A DNA stretch of 64,000 nt from Bacteroidota bacterium (lineage in GTDB: Bacteria > Bacteroidota > Bacteroidia > Bacteroidales > PUMT01): contig PWHJ01000088.1 of the NCBI GenBank assembly GCA_003554865.1, positions 1 to 64,000 on the forward strand, in the 5' to 3' direction. This document shows, piece after piece, positions 7,309 through 14,657 of this stretch; the first letter of the stretch is position 1, and every line of letters begins with the position of its first letter. Made by a program: the position numbers and the translations under genes. Under the pieces are notes generated by a model. It searched no databases. It had not been told where the DNA came from and worked only from the letters and a program-made list of their open reading frames with translations.

Positions 7309-8247
7309 ATGTTTGATCCACAATCATTTAAAAAACAGGCGGAGTTTTTGATTTTAGGTGCCGCTGTAAAAACCGGGTTGATTGATGCCTTAAGCCATGA
7401 GCCGCAGACATCAGAACAACTTGCTTTGTTAACCGGAACCGATAAAAGGGCGTTGTCATTTGTTGTAAATGCAATGGTGGAGCTGGGTTATTTCAAATAT
7501 GATAACGGGAAAATAGATCTTTCAAGTCAGGCCAGATTGGTTTTTTATGATAAGGATAATCCTTATTATACCGGCTTCTCTTTTATGCACTTTTATAACC
7601 TTATTTCCAAATGGCTTGAATTGCCTGATGTTCTTAAATCAGGCAGGCCTGTTGAAAGAAAGGGGGATATTCACGAGACCCGGAACTATATAGCTGCTAT
7701 GAGACAGTTTGGTAAATATTCCGCACCTGAAATTGTTGAGTGGTGTATGAAAAGTTTGCCGGCTAATCCGCATGTGCTTGATGTAGGTGGAGGACCTTTA
7801 ACCTATGCCAGGGTTTTTGCCGAAAAAGGTGCCCGTGTAACGGTGCTTGATTTGCCTGAAGTGGTTGACATGGTTAAAGAGGAGCTTGATTCGGATATGG
7901 CGGTGAACCTTATTAAGGGTGATTTGACAAAGGGTTTGCCGGAAGGTCCTTTCGATATGATTTACCTGGCCAACGTGTGTCATATTTATGGTGAAAATGA
8001 GAACAGGAAGCTGTTCAAAGAGGCGGCAAATGAATTACATGAAGGTGGAAAGCTTGTTATAAATGATATTATCGGAGGAACAGGGCCATTTGCTGCTGTA
8101 TTTGCAGTTAATATGCTTGTAAATACTCCTTCAGGTGGCACGTGGACTTATGAACAGTACAAAGGGTGGCTCCAGGATGCCGGTTTTTCAGTTGCCCCTT
8201 ATGAAGAGATTGCCGGCAATCAATTGATTGCTGCAACAAAACAATGA
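7309..8247 (+). CDS. SAM-dependent O-methyltransferase-like protein with winged-helix dimerisation domain
   Basis: The 312-residue protein has the two-part build of the acetylserotonin O-methyltransferase (Methyltransf_2) family. Residues 1-90 form a winged-helix domain (LILGAAVKTGLIDALSHEPQTSEQLALLTG), and the rest is a class I Rossmann methyltransferase with motif I VLDVGGGPLTYARVFAEKG, the acidic ribose-binding residue in VTVLDLPEVV and motif IV PFDMIYLANVCHIYGE. The catalytic His of plant enzymes is not clearly placed. The substrate cannot be inferred; in bacteria such proteins often modify small natural products. The GNAT gene follows at once, so the two may be cotranscribed. Confidence 0.8.
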   Translation: MFDPQSFKKQAEFLILGAAVKTGLIDALSHEPQTSEQLALLTGTDKRALSFVVNAMVELGYFKYDNGKIDLSSQARLVFYDKDNPYYTGFSFMHFYNLISKWLELPDVLKSGRPVERKGDIHETRNYIAAMRQFGKYSAPEIVEWCMKSLPANPHVLDVGGGPLTYARVFAEKGARVTVLDLPEVVDMVKEELDSDMAVNLIKGDLTKGLPEGPFDMIYLANVCHIYGENENRKLFKEAANELHEGGKLVINDIIGGTGPFAAVFAVNMLVNTPSGGTWTYEQYKGWLQDAGFSVAPYEEIAGNQLIAATKQ

Positions 8248-8281
8248 CTTGTTAAATGCACCAAACTTAAATATTTTCATT

Positions 8282-8719
8282 TTGAAAACGGAGGGCTTTC
8301 ATATCAGGAATTTTGAAGAACGGGATTACAAAAAAGTAGTTGAGCTGTGGGATGAGTCCGGTTTGAACTTTCCCGAAAGAGGTGATAGTCTCGAAATTGT
8401 ACTGGACAGTATCCGTATCGGTGGACAGCTGTTTGTTGTCGAAAACCGGGAAAAGCAAATAGTGGCAACTGCATGGATCACTTTTGACGGAAGGAGGCTG
8501 CACCTTCATCATGTTGGGGTAAAACACCCTTACCGGGGAAAAGGTGTGGGGAAATCTCTCGTTTCACATTGTATAATGTTTGCAAAAAATAAGGGCTACC
8601 AGTTAAAGCTTGAAGTACACCGTGAGAACCAGTCAGCAATAGACCTTTTCACCAACGCAGGATTCAAATACCTGGGAGATTATAATGTTTATATCATGAG
8701 GGACTTCAGCCATATTTAA
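8282..8719 (+). CDS. GNAT-family N-acetyltransferase
   Basis: The GNAT fold is clear: FHIRNFEERDYKKVVELW at the start, the strand pair LFVVENREKQIVATAWITF, the acetyl-CoA pyrophosphate loop in VGVKHPYRGKGVGKSLVSH (R/Q-x-x-G-x-G/A type) and the end motif NQSAIDLFTNAGFKYLGDY. No ATG precedes the fold in frame. I chose TTG at 8282 (MKTEGFHIRNF), which gives 145 residues; a TTG at 8228 would overlap the methyltransferase end. The substrate is unknown; it could acetylate a small molecule or a protein amino terminus. Confidence 0.75.
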   Translation: MKTEGFHIRNFEERDYKKVVELWDESGLNFPERGDSLEIVLDSIRIGGQLFVVENREKQIVATAWITFDGRRLHLHHVGVKHPYRGKGVGKSLVSHCIMFAKNKGYQLKLEVHRENQSAIDLFTNAGFKYLGDYNVYIMRDFSHI

Positions 8720-8730
8720 TTTGGAAATAT

Positions 8731-9891
8731 CTAAAATCCAAGGTGTTTGCTGATTTCGGCTGCCACCTGTTTGAGGGGAAGTTCTTTTTCCAGGGAAATC
8801 CTTTTCAGATCATCGTATTCAACTTTTATGTTAACAGGATTGCCCCTGTAATTGGTGATTTTTGCCCTTACTTTCCCGTAAGGTGTGTTAAAATCTTTTG
8901 TTTCCCTTTCAAGAATTTCGCGCGACTCCCTTCTTGTCCTTGCTCCAATGGATGTTGTTTCGCTGAAAATGATCTCCAGGAGCTTTTTTTTGTTTTCCGG
9001 GTCTGCCAGAACGGTTAGCATTATCCCCGGCCTGTTTTTCTTCATCTGGACATTTGTGAGAAATACTTCCAGTGCTCCCTGCAGGTAGAGCTTTTCGATA
9101 ATGTGGTCATACCACTGCGGGTTCATGTCATCGATGTTTGTCTCTATAACTTCTACCACTTTGCCCCCTTTTTCACCGGCTGTTTCTCCGGTATAAACCC
9201 TGAGTACGTTTGGGTGTTCAAAATCGCTTGTTCCTGAACCGTAGCCAATGGAGGAAATTTTCATGGGGGGGACATCACCGAAATCCTTGCAGAGAGTTGT
9301 AATTATTGCCGCCCCTGTGGGTGTTACAAGCTCCCCCCTTGAGTCGGTGGAATAGACCGGCACTTCTTTAAGGATTTCTGCGGTTGCGGGTGCGGGAACC
9401 GGGAATTTCCCGTGGGAGAACCTGACAAATCCTGAGCCGACATTAAGCCTTGAACACGTGATCTTGTCAATTCCAAGCACGCGGAACCCTGCCAGAGCCC
9501 CAACAACATCAACTATAGTGTCTACAGCCCCAATTTCATGGAAGTGGACTTTTTCGGGGGGCATATCGTGTATTTTTGCCTCAGCAACCGCTATTTTATG
9601 AAAGACCTCCCTGGCCTTTTTCTTTGTATTGTTATCTATAGCTGACTTGTCGAGAATTGCGTAAATATCTTCAAGATGTCGGTGGTGTTTCTGACTGGCG
9701 TAATGTACAGTGAATTTTGTGGAGGCGATGTTTTGCTTGACTGTTTTTTCCGCTTTAATTTCAACGGAATCCAGTCCGAGCTTTTTTATCTCATCTTCAA
9801 TATACTTGATATCAAGTCCCGCATCAATCATTGACCCAAGTAGCATATCCCCGCTGATGCCGGAGAAACAGTCAAAATAAGCTATTTTCAT
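8731..9891 (-). CDS. larC: LarC, nickel insertion protein for the nickel-pincer cofactor
   Basis: LarC uses CTP to insert nickel into the pyridinium dithio-acid made by LarB and LarE, giving the nickel-pincer nucleotide cofactor of lactate racemase and related enzymes. The 386-residue product has the family start KIAYFDCFSGISGDMLLGSMIDAG, a His-rich patch (KHHRHLEDIY), the conserved VHFHEIGAVDTIVDVVGA and ELVTPTGAAIITTL, and ETNIDDMNPQWYDHIIEKL in the C-terminal half. Unlike Lactiplantibacillus, where larC is read through a programmed frameshift, the frame here is continuous. It is the last gene of the minus-strand nik-lar locus, about 100 bases after larB. Confidence 0.92.
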   Translation of the reverse strand: MKIAYFDCFSGISGDMLLGSMIDAGLDIKYIEDEIKKLGLDSVEIKAEKTVKQNIASTKFTVHYASQKHHRHLEDIYAILDKSAIDNNTKKKAREVFHKIAVAEAKIHDMPPEKVHFHEIGAVDTIVDVVGALAGFRVLGIDKITCSRLNVGSGFVRFSHGKFPVPAPATAEILKEVPVYSTDSRGELVTPTGAAIITTLCKDFGDVPPMKISSIGYGSGTSDFEHPNVLRVYTGETAGEKGGKVVEVIETNIDDMNPQWYDHIIEKLYLQGALEVFLTNVQMKKNRPGIMLTVLADPENKKKLLEIIFSETTSIGARTRRESREILERETKDFNTPYGKVRAKITNYRGNPVNIKVEYDDLKRISLEKELPLKQVAAEISKHLGF

Positions 9892-9988
9892 TTGTTCAGT
9901 TTATAATAATTTCCATCTTCATATTATGCTTACAACAGATGCTAAATTACACGCAGTTTGCGATTTTTCAAATTTTTACCGAAGATGG

Positions 9989-10738
9989 TTATTTGTTGAC
10001 CATTGATGCAAAGTACCCGGCACCGAAACCGTTGTCAATGTTTACTACCGTAACACCGGGGGCACAAGTGCTGAGCATCGTCAGCAAAGGCCCTACACCC
10101 TGGAAACTGGCACCGTACCCAACGGAAGTTGGAACGGCAATTACAGGTTTTTCAACTATTCCTCCAACCACCGAAGGAAGGGCTCCGTCCATTCCTGCAA
10201 CAACTATAAGTACATTCGCCTTGTCTATAATTTCCTTATTACCGAAAAGCCTGTGAATACCTGCTACACCCGCATCATAAAGAGTCTCGACCCGGTCGCC
10301 CATGAATTTTGCCGTCTCTGCAGCCTCTTCGGCAACCGGAAGATCCGATGTGCCGGCCGTTATTACCAGTATATAATTGTTTTGATCTTTTTTTACAATT
10401 TCATCTTCTTTTCTGACCGTTATTGTCCTTCCGGCCTCATTATACCGGGCTTCCGGCAAAACTGTTTTGATCGCCTCATACATCTCACGTGTTGCCCTTG
10501 TTGCGAGTACCATATTTTGCATTGACAGGTGCTGGACTATGTTTTTGACATGCTCAACGGTTTTGTTCTGACAAAATACTACCTCGGGATAACCTCTGCG
10601 GATTGAGCGGTGGTGGTCAAGCTTTGCATAGCCGAGATCCTCGAAAGGGAGGTTTACTGTTTTTTCAAGGGCTTCCTCAATGCTAATCTCCCCTTTTTGG
10701 ACGCTTTCAAAAAGGGTTTTTAATTTATTTTTTTGCAT
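9989..10738 (-). CDS. larB: LarB, pyridinium-3,5-biscarboxylic acid mononucleotide synthase
   Basis: LarB carboxylates nicotinic acid adenine dinucleotide and hydrolyses it, the first step of nickel-pincer cofactor synthesis. The product has the N-terminal LarB segment (LDHHRSIRRGYPEVVFCQNKTVEHV) and a C-terminal PurE/AIR-carboxylase-like domain with VVAGMDGALPSVVGGIVEKP and the glycine-rich SVGYGASFQGVGPLL. The ATG at 10738 lies inside the end of larE (14-base overlap), indicating translational coupling; a TTG at 10747 is also in frame. Length, about 249 residues, is normal. Confidence 0.9.
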   Translation of the reverse strand: MQKNKLKTLFESVQKGEISIEEALEKTVNLPFEDLGYAKLDHHRSIRRGYPEVVFCQNKTVEHVKNIVQHLSMQNMVLATRATREMYEAIKTVLPEARYNEAGRTITVRKEDEIVKKDQNNYILVITAGTSDLPVAEEAAETAKFMGDRVETLYDAGVAGIHRLFGNKEIIDKANVLIVVAGMDGALPSVVGGIVEKPVIAVPTSVGYGASFQGVGPLLTMLSTCAPGVTVVNIDNGFGAGYFASMVNK

Positions 10739-11540
10739 TAATTCCAATTAGTTTATTTAGTGAACCACTTTCAAAATCCTTTATTTCGGTGTGTTTGAAT
10801 CCCAGTTTAACAAATTCCTGCCTTATTTTTTCAAAGTTGGCTTCGACGGTTTCCCGGCAGGAAGGGTTAACTTCCAGAACAGCCTTGTCTCCAAAGTGGC
10901 GAACCCTCAACTCTTTAATTCCAAAACTTTTTACATAATCTTCCGCTTTTTCAACCTGGGCAAGTTTTTCCCTGGTGACAGGCTCCCCGTAAGGAATGCG
11001 TGATGCAAGACAGGGGCTGGCAGGCTTGTCCCATATATTAAGTCCAAGCTTATGTGCAACCTTGCGTATATCTTCTTTTGTCAGCTTTGCATCCCTGAGC
11101 GGGCTTACAACACTGTGTTCGGCCGCAGCTTTCAGCCCGGGACGGTAATCACCCAGATCGTCCAGATTTGTCCCGTTTGCTATATACCTTATTCCTTCTT
11201 CTTTAGCAATCTTTTCAATGTTGAAATAGAGCTCATTTTTACAGTAATAACATCGCTCATCAGGGTTTTGCCGGTAATTTTCATTATCCAGCTCATTTGT
11301 GTTGATCACCTTCACCCTTGCGCCGTTCTCCCTTGCAAATCTGATAGCATCATCCAGCTCTTTGCGGGGAATTGAGGGTGAGCCGGATATTACGGCCAGA
11401 ACTTTTTCTCCCAGAACCATTTGTGCAACTTTCAGCAGCAGCCCGCTGTCAAGTCCCCCTGAATAGGCAATTATCAGCTTATCATATTTGGAGAGCTCAT
11501 TTTTCAGTGCTTTCAGCTTTTCTTCAGTTTTTTTGCTCAT
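10725..11540 (-). CDS. larE: LarE, ATP-dependent sacrificial sulfur transferase
   Basis: LarE adenylylates the LarB product and replaces its carboxylate oxygens with sulfur. The PP-loop ATP-binding motif is at the N-terminus (IIAYSGGLDSGLLLKVA), and the cysteine in SPCLASRIPYG corresponds to the sulfur-donating Cys176 of Lactiplantibacillus LarE. A second pair, RCYYCKNELY, is the family's conserved C-x-x-C. The 271-residue length is typical. It is the first lar gene of the locus and is separated from cbiO by a 175-base gap containing a copy of the dispersed repeat tail, so lar genes may have their own promoter. Confidence 0.92.
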   Translation of the reverse strand: MSKKTEEKLKALKNELSKYDKLIIAYSGGLDSGLLLKVAQMVLGEKVLAVISGSPSIPRKELDDAIRFARENGARVKVINTNELDNENYRQNPDERCYYCKNELYFNIEKIAKEEGIRYIANGTNLDDLGDYRPGLKAAAEHSVVSPLRDAKLTKEDIRKVAHKLGLNIWDKPASPCLASRIPYGEPVTREKLAQVEKAEDYVKSFGIKELRVRHFGDKAVLEVNPSCRETVEANFEKIRQEFVKLGFKHTEIKDFESGSLNKLIGINAKK

Positions 11541-11598
11541 ATAATCTGTTTATATTTAATTGAGTATTCCCCCGTCATACTTAAGCATACAACAATTA

Positions 11599-11690
11599 GA
11601 TGAACAAACACGTGGGGGAATGCAGTAAGAAATGTATTAATTGACATTCTATAATAACTTGTTGAATATTAGTTTAATTAACCATATTTG
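11599..11690 (+). repeat. tail-only copy of the dispersed repeat
   Basis: From ATGAACAAACACGTGGGG onward this segment aligns with the second halves of the repeat copies at 42296-42392 and 55101-55195. Shared blocks include ATTGACAT, TATAATAACTT, TTTAATTAAC and the end TTTGTACG. It contains TTG (11662-11664), 18 bases, then CATATTTG (11683-11690), close to a Bacteroidetes promoter but pointing against cbiO. The first half of the repeat is missing. Confidence 0.7.
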
Positions 11691-11715
11691 TACGTATAAA
11701 AATATAAAATATATT

Positions 11716-12456
11716 TCAAAAATAATTCCGGAATATTTCCCTGTAAAAACTCATATCCATTCCGCTGCTTTTCATCAGTTCTTCATTTCTTACAATCTTC
11801 TCTTTAGGACCGTCTGCAATTATTTCACCCTCTTTGATAACTGCAAGCCGGCTGCAGCAAGACAACAGGGGAAGCAGCGACTGTGATACTATAACAAGAG
11901 TGGCATCAAGTCTGCCGATAATGTTAATAATCTGCAATACCATTTCGGGGTTGAGGCTGGAGAAAGGTTCGTCAAAAGCTATTATATCTGGCTTCATAGC
12001 AAGCACTGTTGCTAGAGCAACCCTTTTTCTCTCACCCAGGGATAAGTGGTGTGATACTGATTTTTCCAGTCCTTCAAGATTCATTGTCTTCAAAGCCTGC
12101 CTGACCCTTACAGCTGTTTCCTCCCTGCTTAATCCGAAATTGAGGGGGCCAAAAGCGATATCTTCCTCTACGGTTGGATTGAAAAGCTGGTCATCCGGGT
12201 TCTGGAATACAAGACCTACCTTCTTCCTTATCAGGGGGAGAGTCTTTTTTTCTACTTTTGTCTCATCAATTCTAACCGTCCCGTTTCCTGCAAGTATACC
12301 GTTAAGGTGAAGAAGAAGAGTTGATTTACCTGCTCCTGAGCGGCCGATAATGCCTAGTTTTTCACCAGCTTTAACTTCCAGAGACACCTCCTTCAATACA
12401 GGCTTGTCAGGTGTGTATGAGAAACTAAGATTTTCTATTTTTATTTCAGAAGGCAT
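11716..12456 (-). CDS. cbiO: energy-coupling ATPase of a nickel/cobalt ECF transporter (CbiO/NikO)
   Basis: This cytoplasmic ATPase drives metal uptake with CbiQ and NikM. The Walker A motif is GRSGAGKSTLLLHL, the Q-loop is VFQNPDDQLFNPTVEEDIAFGPLNFG (the DQLF sequence is typical of CbiO/EcfA), the signature is LSLGERKRVALA and Walker B is DIIAFDEPFSSLNPE. The usual Walker B partner D-E-P is complete, but the H-loop region reads IVSQSLL, with Gln where His is normal (compare IVTHD), which is unusual. It starts six bases after cbiQ ends and shares its operon. Confidence 0.9.
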   Translation of the reverse strand: MPSEIKIENLSFSYTPDKPVLKEVSLEVKAGEKLGIIGRSGAGKSTLLLHLNGILAGNGTVRIDETKVEKKTLPLIRKKVGLVFQNPDDQLFNPTVEEDIAFGPLNFGLSREETAVRVRQALKTMNLEGLEKSVSHHLSLGERKRVALATVLAMKPDIIAFDEPFSSLNPEMVLQIINIIGRLDATLVIVSQSLLPLLSCCSRLAVIKEGEIIADGPKEKIVRNEELMKSSGMDMSFYREIFRNYF

Positions 12457-12462
12457 TTAAAT

Positions 12463-13239
12463 TCAGTTAAACAGGTAATTGTGAATATTCTGGCTTGTAA
12501 GGCGAATTGTAAGTACCATTAAGATAATTGCACCCGGTATCAGCAAGTCTGTTCCTTTAAGAGAAAATTTGCGCATGGAAGGAAACTCCCCGTTAAAGCC
12601 CCTTGAAAGCATCGAACTGTATAGTATATGTGATCGCTCCAGGCTTCTTACAAAGATCATGGCTGCCTGATTGCCGTATACTTTGAATCTGCTCATTTTC
12701 AAACTTCCGGGGCACCGGCTTTCTCTTGCCAGATTTGTCCTTAATATTTCGTCATGTATTAAAAATACATACCTGTACATCAACGCAGATATTACACCGA
12801 TTAGTTTCGGCATTTTCAGTTTTCGTAAACCCAGCAGTATGTTATGGAATTTTTCCGTTGAGGTAAGCAGTATTAAAAGTATCAAAGCCGAATAAGCCTT
12901 CAGGATAACGGAGAGGCCAACCATGAACTCATGACTGTATGCCCCCAAAGAGTGGTAGCCTTGTGTCAGCATTTGTGAGAGGGGATAAAACAGTGCAGCA
13001 AGTAAAATAAACGGACTGACTATCAGGCACCGTTTTATAATATAACTCCATGGTATACGGCTAACTCCTGCAATTATAGCAACCAGGGGAATATAGAACA
13101 GAAAAGGAAAGATTTCCCCGCGTGCTTCTGAAACAATTATAACAATCAGGCACAGGGCGGTGATTGTTTTTACACGGGGGTCAAGCCTGTGAACAGGTGA
13201 ATTCAGGTTGCTGTACTTGTCAAGAAATGAGTGCTTCAA
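12463..13239 (-). CDS. cbiQ: ECF transporter transmembrane component CbiQ/NikQ
   Basis: CbiQ is the membrane coupling subunit (T component) linking the ATPase to the metal-binding NikM. The 258-residue protein begins HSFLDKYSNLNSPVHRLDPRVKTITAL, has about five membrane helices, and carries the cytoplasmic coupling motifs RGFNGEFP (usual form A-R-G/ S-R-G) and SRCPG near the C-terminal half. It overlaps nikL by four bases (ATGA), showing tight coupling. Substrate is inferred as nickel from the neighbouring lar genes; cobalt cannot be excluded from sequence alone. Confidence 0.88.
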   Translation of the reverse strand: MKHSFLDKYSNLNSPVHRLDPRVKTITALCLIVIIVSEARGEIFPFLFYIPLVAIIAGVSRIPWSYIIKRCLIVSPFILLAALFYPLSQMLTQGYHSLGAYSHEFMVGLSVILKAYSALILLILLTSTEKFHNILLGLRKLKMPKLIGVISALMYRYVFLIHDEILRTNLARESRCPGSLKMSRFKVYGNQAAMIFVRSLERSHILYSSMLSRGFNGEFPSMRKFSLKGTDLLIPGAIILMVLTIRLTSQNIHNYLFN

Positions 13240-13763
13240 TTTTTGGTACTGTTATTTTTTGCTGCCTGTTTTGCCTTTACACCGTATATTATCCCCGTTA
13301 CGCCCAGTATAAGGGCAAGTCCGAAAATTACTCTGTAAATAACGGGAATTCCTTCCGTAAACACACATTCGGAAGATGATCTTTCCGCCGCTTCGGCTTC
13401 CTCTTCCTTATCAATTTCCCCTGGGGATTCTTGCTCTGAGTCAAAAAAATTGCTGCTTACCTTAACAGTGATCCTGTCGGCATGTCCCATGCCGTCATCA
13501 ATTTCAAACCTCCATTCACCTGACCTGTCAGGTGTAAAGGCAAAAAAACCCTCTTTGTCTGTGTAGCCTGACTGGTGTGGGTCATTTTCTCCGGGTGCAT
13601 AAATTGTAACATTTGCATCTGCAACAGGCGAGGTTGGTGAAAAGAAAGACTTAACCCTGACAACGGGCGGGTGTTTTTCTGTTTCAAACTGAATTGCGTG
13701 ACCTGCTGCAGGCGCACAAACTATAAAGAAAGCAATGATTGCTAAAAGGATTGATTTTCTCAT
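13236..13763 (-). CDS. nikL: NikL-type accessory component of the nickel ECF transporter
   Basis: The 175-residue product has a signal peptide, an extracytoplasmic carboxypeptidase-regulatory-like beta domain (VKSFFSPTSPVADANVTIYAPGENDPHQSG, EGFFAFTPDRSGEWRFEI), an acidic linker and a single C-terminal membrane helix (residues 141-165). After processing the chain would start near HAIQFE, resembling the NikL proteins whose extracellular domain accompanies NikM and replaces NikN/CbiN. It lies between nikM and cbiQ, as expected for a nikMLQO order. It is unlikely to bind metal alone. Confidence 0.75.
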   Translation of the reverse strand: MRKSILLAIIAFFIVCAPAAGHAIQFETEKHPPVVRVKSFFSPTSPVADANVTIYAPGENDPHQSGYTDKEGFFAFTPDRSGEWRFEIDDGMGHADRITVKVSSNFFDSEQESPGEIDKEEEAEAAERSSSECVFTEGIPVIYRVIFGLALILGVTGIIYGVKAKQAAKNNSTKN

Positions 13764-13813
13764 GATAACTTGTTTTATTAAACTACAATTAAATAAACCA
13801 GAAAAATATTTCT

Positions 13814-14389
13814 TTATGGCAGCAATGCGGGTTTAACTCTGCGTATAAACCTGACCGCTCCAAGTGTTATAATACTTTCAACAACGGCTGCAATAACATA
13901 TACGGAAAGCAGGTAAATAATACCCCTGCCGTAGCCTGAAAGGCGGAACTCAACCGACATAAGCAAAACCGGGATGATAATCCCCAGAAACCCTGCCAAA
14001 AGAGCCCTGATATTTTCGTTCATAAATTTTGTCCTCCAAATCAGCCAGCCCGCAAATGCACCTGCTCCCATATTTAAAGAGTTGACCCCCAGGGTTACTA
14101 GTCCCCCGTGCTGAAAGATAAGCGACTGGAAAAGCAGTGCCGCAAAAACAGGCGGAAATGAACGTTTCCCAAGGATAATACCGGCAATGCCAAAGAGTCC
14201 CAAATGCATAGAGGTACCTGCAAGCGGAAAATGGATAAGCGATGCCACAAAAAGGGCCGCACCCATCATCCCCATCGTGGGTATCTCATCAACAGTTGCT
14301 TTTCTTCCGGATATGTAAACCAACCCTATTGATACAGCACCCGCAGCGATACAAACATTTGTATCAATTATACCGTCAGAAATATGCAT
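13814..14389 (-). CDS. nikM: NikM/CbiM, substrate-binding membrane subunit of the nickel transporter
   Basis: This membrane protein captures Ni(II) or Co(II). I chose the ATG at 14389, giving MHISDGIIDTNVCI: family members need Met1-His2 at the free amino terminus because the N-terminal amine and His2 are metal ligands. A longer frame starting at 14503 would bury this end. Further landmarks are FPLAGTSMHLGLFGIAGIILG, with the third ligand His in the TSMHLG loop, and several helices; the length is 191 residues. It heads the nik-lar locus, with a -7 box at 14428-14435 and a perfect palindrome further upstream. Confidence 0.88.
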   Translation of the reverse strand: MHISDGIIDTNVCIAAGAVSIGLVYISGRKATVDEIPTMGMMGAALFVASLIHFPLAGTSMHLGLFGIAGIILGKRSFPPVFAALLFQSLIFQHGGLVTLGVNSLNMGAGAFAGWLIWRTKFMNENIRALLAGFLGIIIPVLLMSVEFRLSGYGRGIIYLLSVYVIAAVVESIITLGAVRFIRRVKPALLP

Positions 14390-14427
14390 GAAAATGATAT
14401 ATATGAAGATGTAAATATAAACTATTT

Positions 14428-14435
14428 CAAATATA
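14428..14435 (-). promoter_or_regulatory. -7 promoter element for nikM
   Basis: Minus-strand TATATTTG is an exact TAnnTTTG match, 38 bases before the nikM ATG. A suitably spaced -33 element is not visible. Confidence 0.4.
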
Positions 14436-14467
14436 TTGCCAATGCCTTTATTCCTGTCTGTTTTTAA

Positions 14468-14485
14468 AGAGGGATGCATCCCTCT
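14468..14485. promoter_or_regulatory. 18-bp perfect palindrome upstream of nikM
   Basis: AGAGGGATGCATCCCTCT is self-complementary over all 18 bases. It lies about 33 bases upstream of the nikM -7 box, between nikM and the divergent murF. A dimeric metal-responsive repressor or activator could bind here, but it is unlike the E. coli NikR operator. In RNA it would form a hairpin with almost no loop, so DNA binding is favoured. Confidence 0.35.
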
Positions 14486-14606
14486 GCATATAATATTCCC
14501 CATAATAGTATCATTGCCAGCTGTAAAGGGTTCATGGGGTACAGGAAATCTTTATATATTTACAATTAAAAGTTTTTATTTGACTGGTTTGGTGAAATCT
14601 TTTCTA

Positions 14607-14614
14607 TATTTTTG
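14607..14614 (+). promoter_or_regulatory. -7 promoter element for murF
   Basis: TATTTTTG matches TAnnTTTG exactly and lies 43 bases before the murF ATG at 14658. TTG at 14580 is 24 bases upstream of the box, rather far for a -33 element. Confidence 0.4.
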
Positions 14615-14657
14615 TTTGTAAATTGAGGGATTATTATAAAAATGAACCCCCATCATA

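Noticed and set aside
8731-9891. A programmed frameshift in larC as in Lactiplantibacillus
   Set aside because: The frame is open from start to stop and covers both halves of LarC.
14390-14657. A nickel/cobalt or cobalamin riboswitch before nikM
   Set aside because: The conserved GCCACTG-type core of the cobalamin class and the paired G-rich joints of the NiCo class could not be found; only a palindrome and a -7 box are visible.
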